A stretch of 48,453 bases of DNA. Origin: Planctomycetota bacterium. GTDB lineage: Bacteria; Planctomycetota; Phycisphaerae; Phycisphaerales; UBA1924. The notes below the pieces were generated by a model. It ran no database searches, was not told where the DNA came from, and saw nothing but the letters and a program-made list of their open reading frames with translations. Location of the stretch: contig JADFOF010000002.1 in assembly GCA_022563015.1 (NCBI GenBank), positions 1 to 48,453 of the forward strand, given 5' to 3'. Positions 27,642 to 36,969 of the stretch are shown piece after piece; position 1 is the stretch's first letter, and each line of letters begins with the position of its first letter. Position numbers and translations under genes: made by a program.

Positions 27642-28843
27642 ACCGGGAGCGTAGCCGGTTCGTCGGCCCTCGATGCGGGCGCGCGGCGGACCGTGGCCCA
27701 CGCCCGCTCGATCGCGGCGGCGAATCCCAGGCCGTCGATCGCGGCCGCCGCGGCCGAGGCACGCGCCGAGACCGACTCCAGAAGGCTTCGATCCGACAGG
27801 ATGGGCAGAAGCTTGCGGGCGAGTTCCGGCAAAGACGCGTTGAACGCAACGCACGCCTCGGCGACCTCGTGCGGGTACAACGACTCGACGGCCAGCGAGC
27901 GCGGTGCCACGACCGGCACGCCCGCACGGTGAGCCGCGGCGATCAAGAGCGTCGCGCTCGTGAGTGGTGGGGGCGCCCCCGGGTTCGCCCAAGACCGATC
28001 TCCTTCGCACACCCCTACGTCGGCGATGCGCAGCAGGTCCGGCAACGGACGCTCGCTGACGAAGACCCGCCACGATCGACGGCGACCCGCGTGAAAACGC
28101 AGCGCCCGTGCGAGCTGGCTCGCACCCCTGGGAACGACTCCCACGCACGCGCACCCGCTCGTCTGGAGCACGTCCAGCAAGAACATGAACCGCATGGCAT
28201 CGGCTTGTGCCGCCGTCTGACCGAGCAGCAGCAGCACAATCTCGTCGGGCGTGATGCCGACGGAGCGCCGATTCACGTCGCGCTCGGTCTCGATGAGTTC
28301 GACAGGAGACGGCAGCGGCGCGACGCCGATCGAGCGAAAACCGCCGAACGTGTCCTCCCATGCCTGCCGCGCCTGCTCTGCGAGCACCACGAGCGCGGTC
28401 CCGCGCAGGGCCGCGCCCAGCCGCCATCTCACGATCCGCCCCGTCGGGAGCCACCGCGCCCCGATCGCGCCGTACTGAGTCGGCCGCTGCAAGAGCGCGA
28501 CCGCGCGCGGGACGCCAGGCACGGCTGCGTGTGCCAGGCACAGCGTCTGCTCGCTCCAGCAGTGCACGACATCGGGCTCGCCGCACTCAGCGATTACGCG
28601 CCGCAAAGCGGGTTTGGCCGTCATGATCCGTCCGGGGCTGGCGCGCAGGTGCATCGCGTGGCCAAGCGCGTGCGCGTCGGCTGACATCGTCGTATTCGAC
28701 CCGCCGATCAGGCAGATCTCGTGCTCGGTCTCGCGCGTGTGAGCGACGAGTGAGCGGTAGGCATAGAGCGCTGCGTCGCCGCCCGGCTCGGGGCCGATTC
28801 CCGGCGTCGACGCGCCCACGTCGATCAAGTGGAGGATTCGCAT
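27638..28843 (-). CDS. Glycosyltransferase-like protein (GT4/GT-B style)
   Basis: MRILHLIDVG...GGDAALYAYRSLVAHTRE N-terminus and C-terminal AAAHRAGVPVVAPRSLAVESLYPHEVAE; start set at ATG 28843. Confidence 0.6.
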   Translation of the reverse strand: MRILHLIDVGASTPGIGPEPGGDAALYAYRSLVAHTRETEHEICLIGGSNTTMSADAHALGHAMHLRASPGRIMTAKPALRRVIAECGEPDVVHCWSEQTLCLAHAAVPGVPRAVALLQRPTQYGAIGARWLPTGRIVRWRLGAALRGTALVVLAEQARQAWEDTFGGFRSIGVAPLPSPVELIETERDVNRRSVGITPDEIVLLLLGQTAAQADAMRFMFLLDVLQTSGCACVGVVPRGASQLARALRFHAGRRRSWRVFVSERPLPDLLRIADVGVCEGDRSWANPGAPPPLTSATLLIAAAHRAGVPVVAPRSLAVESLYPHEVAEACVAFNASLPELARKLLPILSDRSLLESVSARASAAAAAIDGLGFAAAIERAWATVRRAPASRADEPATLPV

Positions 28844-28853
28844 GTGTTCGTTG

Positions 28854-29546
28854 TCAGTTCCCCTCACGGGCGCTGAAGGTCTGCTCAACTTCATAAAAGA
28901 GTTCCGCGATCGCCTTGCCGCTGTACAGCGCCAAGTCGAGTTCAACCTGCGCCCGCGCGGAGAACGACTCGGGCAATGAGGTCGTCTTCGCGTCCATCTG
29001 AACGGTCATCTTGTACCCGGCCGGGGCGTCCGGCCACAGGACGGTGTCGTTGACCGCGTCCACGACCTTGACGCGGACGACCGAAGTGGGCCGAAACGTC
29101 TGCCCGTCCGGCGCCAGCGTGAACCTGTCGAACGTGACCCAGAGGACGACCTCCGCCCCGACATCGCGGCCGAGTTGCGGGATGGTCCGGCGCTCACCCG
29201 GCGTCTCGCGGTTGACGAGCGCGAGCACGTACTGTGAGCTCACCATGTCCACGGCCACCGCGCGCCGGTCGATCAGGCGTTCCTCGATCTGCTGCGAGAC
29301 CACCACGCGGTACTGCCGCCGCGGGAAAACCGTGTTCGGATCGTCCACGAGGACCGTCGTCACGCGGTGCTTGTCGAGCGTGTATTCCTCGGGCACGCGA
29401 GGGGGTCCGTGCGCGAGCAGAAAGGCCGGGCCGAGGATGTTGCACCCGGCCGCCCACAGGATGGTACTGCCGATCAGCGCGGACAGAACACACACGCTCG
29501 ACCGCCGAACGATCCGAGCCGTATTGAGATCAGAAGTCCAGATCAC
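28854..29546 (-). CDS. Putative lipoprotein
   Basis: Signal peptide plus lipobox-like STILWAAGCNILG; probable GTG start at 29546 overlapping the preceding lipoprotein gene. Confidence 0.6.
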   Translation of the reverse strand: MIWTSDLNTARIVRRSSVCVLSALIGSTILWAAGCNILGPAFLLAHGPPRVPEEYTLDKHRVTTVLVDDPNTVFPRRQYRVVVSQQIEERLIDRRAVAVDMVSSQYVLALVNRETPGERRTIPQLGRDVGAEVVLWVTFDRFTLAPDGQTFRPTSVVRVKVVDAVNDTVLWPDAPAGYKMTVQMDAKTTSLPESFSARAQVELDLALYSGKAIAELFYEVEQTFSAREGN

Positions 29547-30228
29547 GCGGCTCCTCGTGGTCGTACATGAGCCAGGCGGCACGGCGTGCGAACCGCTCGA
29601 TAAGCGCGCCCTGCACCTGCGCGGCGGTGTAGTCCGCAGCCGTGTGTCCCTCACCGGGCGGAAAACCGACGCGGACCTGGGTCTCGAAGACCGCGTCGTT
29701 GGGAAGAGCCGAATCGATCGCGAACACGCGGACGGTTCCCGCGGCCTCGCCCTTCCAGATAAACCTGTTCCCGGCGTCGTGCAGCTGCAACGAGAAGATG
29801 TCGATGACGACCAGGCGCGAGACCTGAAGTTCCTCGCCCAGCTCCGCCGGCATCATGGCCCGCCAGCGCGGGTGGTTCGCCAGCCACTGCAGCTGCCTGC
29901 TCGGAGGGATGTAACCGGTCGTCTCCCCGGTACCCTTGGGCTCCGGGAGATTCGCGCTGAGCAGTTCGTTCACATTGATCGAGATGAGGTCCGCCGCACC
30001 GGGAAAATCCGCCAGAATCGCCCGGTCGGCTCGGACAACCACCGTGAAATTCTGCCCGGGAAGTCCGTCGTACTGCCCGGCCACCTTCTTCGGCGTGCTC
30101 TCCTGCACGGTGTAGGCAATGAAACCGAGCAGCTGGCATCCGCCCGAAGCGCACGCGCCAGCCGACAGCCCCAGGGCCGCGGTGATCCGACATGACCTTC
30201 TCAGCGATTCTCTGTTCAACGCCCACAC
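29530..30228 (-). CDS. Putative lipoprotein
   Basis: GLSAGACASGGCQLLGF lipobox-like N-terminus; GTG start at 30228; overlaps the next lipoprotein ORF. Confidence 0.6.
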   Translation of the reverse strand: MWALNRESLRRSCRITAALGLSAGACASGGCQLLGFIAYTVQESTPKKVAGQYDGLPGQNFTVVVRADRAILADFPGAADLISINVNELLSANLPEPKGTGETTGYIPPSRQLQWLANHPRWRAMMPAELGEELQVSRLVVIDIFSLQLHDAGNRFIWKGEAAGTVRVFAIDSALPNDAVFETQVRVGFPPGEGHTAADYTAAQVQGALIERFARRAAWLMYDHEEPRDLDF

Positions 30229-30259
30229 TCCGAGGGGAGGAAACTGACCGCTCCGGCCC

Positions 30260-30718
30260 CTACGCAGAAGACCAGGTCACGATCTTGTACGCCCACGCGG
30301 CCAGGACGGCTCCACCGATTATCCACATGACCGCAGGCCGGACCATCCCGGCGGCGGCCTGGCCGATCCCCGATCCGAACAGCGCCACGTGCAGTGACCC
30401 CCAGAACGCGATTGCCGTGCCCAGAGCGAGGAGAAACCCGAACGGCTGGGCCGCTGCCGACGCCACGAACGATCCCTCAGCCGCGAAGGCGAACGCGGTC
30501 GTCATCCCACAGGTCGGGCAGGGCCTGTCGAGCATGGTCGCCCAGGAGCACTCGCGCATCCCGAGCTGCGTGTGCGTGCCGTGACCGTTTGCCGAGGGGT
30601 TCAGCCATGCCGCCACGCTCAGAAGCAGGAGACAGCCGGACGCGATGAGGCCTGCCAACGCCCTGCCCACCCCCGGCACCGAGGCCGATCGCGAGCCGGT
30701 TGTGGTGGCGCTGGGCAT
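30260..30718 (-). CDS. DUF2752-like membrane protein
   Basis: Hydrophobic segments and DRPCPTCGMTTAFAFAAEG (CPxCGxTxA signature). Confidence 0.8.
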   Translation of the reverse strand: MPSATTTGSRSASVPGVGRALAGLIASGCLLLLSVAAWLNPSANGHGTHTQLGMRECSWATMLDRPCPTCGMTTAFAFAAEGSFVASAAAQPFGFLLALGTAIAFWGSLHVALFGSGIGQAAAGMVRPAVMWIIGGAVLAAWAYKIVTWSSA

Positions 30719-30752
30719 GGCCCGGATTGTAAGGGCGCCATGGCGAGCGGGA

Positions 30753-31610
30753 TCAGGCCGACCTGCCGTGCCGACGTGCCGGATCCCAATCGTCCCGCCA
30801 GGGGTTGCGTGCCTTCAGCCCGTCCACGGCACCGGCGGCGAGCGGACCCGGGCGGCCCAGCAGGTATCCCTGGGCGTACCCCACCCCCAGATCAGTCACG
30901 GTCTCAAGCTCCTCGGGACGCTCGATCCCTTCGGCCACCACACGGATCCCGTTCTCGTGCGCGAATCGCACAATCGCCGCGACGAGGCTCTGTCGGAACC
31001 GGTCTGTGTCGATACCCGCCATGAGCAGCCGATCGAGCTTGAGCCAGTTCGGCCGGATCGAGGATATCTGATTCAGCCCGCTGGCGCCCGCACCCACATC
31101 GTCGATGGCGATATCGAATCCGCGGGCGCGCAGTGATTGGACCCGCTCGGGCAGCCCCGGCAGCAGCCCGCCGGCACAGCGCTCCGTGATCTCGAGCACG
31201 ATGTCCGCCGGCGACAGCTCGGGCGTCACACGCAACGCCGCGGAAATCTCGCTCATGAACCGGTCGTCCATGATCACCGAGGGCGAGCAGTTCAGGAAGA
31301 GCCTCACGCCGCTCGGCCAGCCTGCCAGCCCCCCGAGCGTCACCGCCCGCGTCAGTCTTTCGAGTGGCCAGAGCATGCCCAGTTGCTCCGCGGCCTCGAA
31401 CAATTCGCCCGCGTTCGAGAACGCGCACCCGTCCAGCGGTCGGCTGAGCGCTTCGAGACCGAACGTCCGCCCCTCACGCAGTTCCACGATGGGCTGAAAC
31501 ACCGACTCGATGCACCCGCCGGCGATCGTCGTCCTTAGCCGCTGACGCTTCGTTCGCCACTCGCGGCTGATCCGCCGGCGCGTCGTCTCTAGTTCTGTCG
31601 CCCATGGCAT
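30753..31610 (-). CDS. EAL-domain protein (cyclic-di-GMP phosphodiesterase-like)
   Basis: FQPIVELREGRTFGLEALSRP, LEITER, AIDDVGAGASGL, KLDRLL, VVAEGIE, GYAQGYLLGRP. Confidence 0.9.
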   Translation of the reverse strand: MPWATELETTRRRISREWRTKRQRLRTTIAGGCIESVFQPIVELREGRTFGLEALSRPLDGCAFSNAGELFEAAEQLGMLWPLERLTRAVTLGGLAGWPSGVRLFLNCSPSVIMDDRFMSEISAALRVTPELSPADIVLEITERCAGGLLPGLPERVQSLRARGFDIAIDDVGAGASGLNQISSIRPNWLKLDRLLMAGIDTDRFRQSLVAAIVRFAHENGIRVVAEGIERPEELETVTDLGVGYAQGYLLGRPGPLAAGAVDGLKARNPWRDDWDPARRHGRSA

Positions 31611-31886
31611 GTCCTGGCCTCTCTCCAGCCGCCGCTGCGGCTTCTCTCATCCCCGCTCTGATCTCTCCCCATCCGGGCGTCGCACCGCTCCGCACGTCTC
31701 CACATTCTGGGATCGGCCCTGTCAAGACAGAACTTCCTTCGATCAGGCTGCCGGCGTCGGCACCGGCGCGGTTGCACCACCACGACCGTCTGGGACGGTG
31801 CGTTCTCGGGCAAAGTCCTCTGCACAGGCTGGTTTTCGGATGCTCCCGAACGCGCTGAAGGACCGATTACACCGCTTCAAGCGCGC

Positions 31887-32288
31887 TCAGTTGAACGTGA
31901 ACACGCCCTTGCGGAATCCGTACAGGTACGCGACGATCGTCGTGAACAGGAAGAAGAAGATTCGGCCCAGCCAGACCGTCGCCTGCTCAGACCCCACCGA
32001 CAGGTTCGGGAACGTCATCGCCCACGGGTACAGGAAGATGATCTCCACGTCAAAGAGCAGGAACACCATCGCGATCTCGTAGAAGCGCACGTTGAAACGC
32101 TTGCGGGCCGTGCCCACCGGGTTCATCCCCGACTCGTAGGTCATGCTCTTCACGTCGCCCGTGCGGCGCGGTCCGATCAGCCGCGTCAGCACGAGGTTCG
32201 CCACCGCGAAGCCCGTGGCCATCACGATGACCAGGCCCACCGCGAGGTAGTTGGTGAGATCCGTGGACGCGAGCGTGGGGGCACTCAT
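31887..32288 (-). CDS. nuoA: NADH-quinone oxidoreductase subunit A
   Basis: YESGMNPVGTARKRFNVRFYEIAMVFLLFDVEIIFLYPWAM; ATG at 32288 rather than the long track extension. Confidence 0.95.
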   Translation of the reverse strand: MSAPTLASTDLTNYLAVGLVIVMATGFAVANLVLTRLIGPRRTGDVKSMTYESGMNPVGTARKRFNVRFYEIAMVFLLFDVEIIFLYPWAMTFPNLSVGSEQATVWLGRIFFFLFTTIVAYLYGFRKGVFTFN

Positions 32289-32386
32289 GGGTGCGGATGA
32301 TAGCCGCCCGTCCCCGGATTCGGCCCCTTCCGGCCACGCTCGCGCCACCGGTGGAACGTGGCGGGAACCCGCCGCCCACTGCCCCT

Positions 32387-32556
32387 CTGCCCCCTCTCTC
32401 CCCGGGGAGAGGAAATGCCAGCCCGTAAGGGCTGGCGAGGTGAGGGTCCGGCATCGACATCGTCGGCTCGTGAGATCCAAGCGGTTTGTCGCTCGATCAA
32501 GCCAGAGCTCAAGAACCCTCACCCCAGCCCTCTCCCAGGGGGAGAGGGAGCCGGAG
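32387..32556. repeat. Inverted pair of intergenic palindromic units (REP/BIME-like)
   Basis: CTCTCCCCGGGGAGAGG ... GCGAGGTGAGGGT followed in opposite orientation by ACCCTCACCCCAGCCCTCTCCCAGGGGGAGAGGG. Confidence 0.65.
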
Positions 32557-32584
32557 CACGGCATGGCCTTTCGGCCCCCGGCTT

Positions 32585-32634
32585 GACTGTCAGCTTGGCA
32601 GCCGCCCGGAAACCGCGAGGGGTCGCTGACAGTC
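32585..32634. promoter_or_regulatory. Perfect 10-bp inverted repeat GACTGTCAGC-N30-GCTGACAGTC upstream of groEL1
   Basis: Arms at 32585-32594 and 32625-32634; about 185 bp before the groEL1 ATG. Does not match CIRCE. Confidence 0.45.
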
Positions 32635-32818
32635 GGACCTGGGGGGCCAGGATTGGAGATCGGCTCTAACTCAATACAGGGCCGTGCTTTGCGTCCAGAC
32701 CCGCTTTGGCACCGCGATTGCCGCCCTTGGGACCGGGGAGTGCACGCGCCCAGAGTGTCGGGCGGGCTCTCGCCGGCTGATTCCCAACCCCACACCCGTA
32801 CAGACGGAGCAACGACCC

Positions 32819-34582
<1,764 letters not shown>

Positions 34583-34584
34583 CT

Positions 34585-34863
34585 ATGAACAACCGCAGAA
34601 TGCACGTGAGAACGCCAGATGGCCAGGAGCTAACAGGCGACGTCTGCACTCTTAAAAACAGAGTGGGAGACCACAATCCCGATCACATCGTAAAGGTGGA
34701 GGTTCCAGAGGACATTGCCCATTTGCCAGGGATGTGCCGTCACATCGAGGTGCGCTTCGGAGTTCCGGATGGCTTGTGGAAAGCGTTGGAAACTGCGGTC
34801 CGTACCCGGCTCGGCGAGGGCTTCGGAGTCAGCGTTGTGAAGGGAACCAATACTCCGGAATAA
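34585..34863 (+). CDS. Hypothetical protein, 92 aa
   Basis: ORF starts 2 nt after the groEL1 stop; composition differs from neighbours; no family recognised. Confidence 0.45.
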   Translation: MNNRRMHVRTPDGQELTGDVCTLKNRVGDHNPDHIVKVEVPEDIAHLPGMCRHIEVRFGVPDGLWKALETAVRTRLGEGFGVSVVKGTNTPE

Positions 34864-35019
34864 GCATGAGTGAGGTAACAAGATCAATCGACGAATTGGC
34901 AGGGGATGAGGCCCCGATCACGAAACGCAGACTGGGACGTGTGCGGTCAATCACTCCAAGGTCAAGTCCTCGTCACGAAGCTGCTTGACTGACTATCACT
35001 CTCCCGCTGGTCCAGACCA

Positions 35020-35346
35020 ATGAACACTGACGAAATCATCCAGGAAGTCACCCGTCGGCTCGTGGAGGGCTTCCGGCCTCGCCGCGTGATACTGTTCGGC
35101 TCGCAGGCCCGGGGGACCGCCGACGAGCGCAGCGACGTCGACTTGATCGTGATCATGGATCTTTCGCCCGATCAGGACCGGTTCGAGGTCTCGACCCGCA
35201 TGAGCCGATGCCTGCGGGGCCTGATGGTCGGCTGCGATATCATTCTGTTCACCGAGGCGGAGTATGACCGTGAATGCCGTATCCCGGGCACCGCAGCGCG
35301 CTACGCGTCTCGCGAGGGGAAGACGCTTTATGCGCGCGCCGCGTAA
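35020..35346 (+). CDS. MNT-type minimal nucleotidyltransferase (HEPN/MNT antitoxin class)
   Basis: VILFGSQARGTADERSDVDLIVIMD matches GSxARG...SDxDL. Confidence 0.85.
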   Translation: MNTDEIIQEVTRRLVEGFRPRRVILFGSQARGTADERSDVDLIVIMDLSPDQDRFEVSTRMSRCLRGLMVGCDIILFTEAEYDRECRIPGTAARYASREGKTLYARAA

Positions 35347-35375
35347 GGACATCGAGGAGAAAGTTCGCCAATGGT
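35330..35375 (+). pseudogene. Truncated HEPN-domain gene start (about 16 codons), fused to a groEL 3' fragment
   Basis: ATG overlaps the MNT stop region; MRAPRKDIEEKVRQWL resembles HEPN N-termini (EEVRQWLxKAEEDL) and then becomes groEL tail sequence. Confidence 0.5.
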
Positions 35376-35467
35376 TGCATCGTCACCGAGAAGCCCGAGC
35401 CCAAGGACGACCACGCCGCCACGGTCACGGCGGCGGCATGCCCGGCATGGGCGGGATGGGGTTCTGA
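35376..35467 (+). pseudogene. Duplicated, frameshifted groEL 3'-end fragment
   Basis: TGCATCGTCACCGA...AAGGACGACCACGCC and a 33-bp identity CGGCGGCATGCCCGGCATGGGCGGGATGGGGTT (34546-34578 = 35431-35463); CIVTEKPEPKDDHA then frame change into [12 protein letters not shown]. Confidence 0.85.
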
Positions 35468-35487
35468 GGAGTATCCGAGACCTTGTG

Positions 35488-36171
35488 ATGTCTGACAAGC
35501 CCATCATCTTGGTTCTTGAATCCAGCGATGCGAATCCCGCCTCGATGCTGAATGCGGAAAGCGCTGCGCTGCAATCTGTCGGAGCAGTACTCGATTTCGA
35601 CGTTGAGGTTGTTGAGATTACCTCAGCCGATGATTTCAAGAGAGCCGCGTGTACTTTCAACTCGCAAGGCTTTTGTGTTCTCTATGTCGTTGCACATGGG
35701 GACTCCCACGGCCTTAGACTTGCTGACGGGAGTTTTGTCGACTGGAAGGCTTTTGTGAATTCGTTTGACTTCAAGCATCCCGACCTGACGAGCCTCGTCC
35801 TCTCCTCATGCAGTTGCTTGGACGGAGATGCTCTGGTGGAGGCACTTCAGAGTTCATCGCTCGTTACGCCCAAGAACGTGTTCGGATTCAAGCAGTTGCT
35901 GAAGTACGAGGACGCAATCCCTTCGGGTGTACTTCTTCTTCGAGCGTTACCAGCCAATAACTCATCCGATGTCGCGGCATCGCTAGCCGCGATGTATTTG
36001 GCGTTGAAGGTGGACATGTGGTACTACGTTCGAAACTCGAACGGCGATTACGATTATGTTCGGGGTTCGCAAATATTGGACAGTATTTGCGATCCGCAGA
36101 AAGAAAAGTTGGGATGGAGGAAGGGCCTGCTGGAAGACCGCGGAATCTTCCCTGTTGAAGCAATCAACTGA
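35488..36171 (+). CDS. Small caspase/CHAT-like protein (putative His-Cys dyad)
   Basis: GFCVLYVVAHGDSHGLRLADG (His) and LTSLVLSSCSCLDGDALVEAL (Cys) in the order and spacing expected for caspase-fold peptidases. ATG at 35488. Confidence 0.55.
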   Translation: MSDKPIILVLESSDANPASMLNAESAALQSVGAVLDFDVEVVEITSADDFKRAACTFNSQGFCVLYVVAHGDSHGLRLADGSFVDWKAFVNSFDFKHPDLTSLVLSSCSCLDGDALVEALQSSSLVTPKNVFGFKQLLKYEDAIPSGVLLLRALPANNSSDVAASLAAMYLALKVDMWYYVRNSNGDYDYVRGSQILDSICDPQKEKLGWRKGLLEDRGIFPVEAIN

Positions 36172-36221
36172 GAGACAACATCGGAGGCAGAGTCCTCCCT
36201 GGATAACTGGAGACAAAGCCA

Positions 36222-36512
36222 ATGGCAGTCAAACCACTCGAAGATCGTGTCCTGGTCAAGCCCGTCGAGGCTGAGAGCATGACAGAATCAGGCATCTACC
36301 TCCCCGAGGCCGCAAAGGAGAAACCCGTCAAGGGCAAGGTCGTCGCCGTCGGCCCGGGCAAGCGCCTGGACAACGGCAAGCGCGCCGACCTGTCCGTCAA
36401 GAAGGGCGACACCGTCGTCTACGGCAAGTACGCCGGCACAGAGGTGGAGATCAAGGGCGACAAGCACCTGATCCTGCGCGAGACCGAGCTGCTCGGGATC
36501 ATTGTCGGATGA
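36222..36512 (+). CDS. groES: Co-chaperonin GroES
   Basis: MAVKPLEDRVLVKPVEAESMTESGIYLPEAAKEKPVKGKVVAVGPG...VVYGKYAGTEVEIKGDKHLILRETELLGIIVG. Confidence 0.98.
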   Translation: MAVKPLEDRVLVKPVEAESMTESGIYLPEAAKEKPVKGKVVAVGPGKRLDNGKRADLSVKKGDTVVYGKYAGTEVEIKGDKHLILRETELLGIIVG

Positions 36513-36956
36513 GGCACTGGGCATCAGGCATCAGGCACTAGAGAGGCCACACGCGTGAGCAGCCAGATCCGTTCTCATCGAGACTTGATCGCATGGCGCA
36601 AAGCGTTCGAATTGGGTCTTCGCGTCTACCGAGCGACGAAGGTATTCCCGCCCGACGAGCGGTTCGGCTTGATCTCACAGCTTCGGCGTGGAGGCGTAGC
36701 TGTCGCGAGCAACATCGCGGAAGGCTACGGGCAGTACGGCCGATTACCTGCGCTATCTCCGCATCACCCGGGGCGCGCTGTACGAGATCGACACCCAGTT
36801 GCTCTTCGCACACCAGCTTGGATATCTGAACGAACCGGAGCACATCGCCTTGCAGGATGGAGCCGACGAATGCGGCCGCGTTCTCGCAGGACTGATCAGA
36901 AGTATCGAGAATGACACGAAACCGCAACCAGTGCCTAGTGCCCAGTGCCTAGTGCC
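36513..36956 (+). mobile_element. Putative ~444-bp IVP-type four-helix-bundle element bounded by inverted 4x7-mer arrays
   Basis: Left array GGCACTG GGCATCA GGCATCA GGCACTA (36513-36540); right array CAGTGCC TAGTGCC CAGTGCC TAGTGCC (36929-36956); encloses a four-helix-bundle ORF. Confidence 0.6.
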
Positions 36957-36960
36957 TTAG
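36555..36960 (+). pseudogene. Frameshifted four-helix bundle protein (23S rRNA intervening-sequence protein family)
   Basis: HRDLIAWRKAFELGLRVYRATKVFPPDERFGLISQLRRGGVAVASNIAEGYG, then continuation in another frame: STADYLRYLRITRGALYEIDTQLLFAHQLGYL... Confidence 0.75.
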
Positions 36961-36969
36961 GGAACCACA

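Noticed and set aside
34864-34988. Small ORF MSEVTRSIDELAGDEAPITKRRLGRVRSITPRSSPRHEAA
   Set aside because: Short, no recognised family; could be a degraded fragment in the accessory insert. Not supported enough to call.
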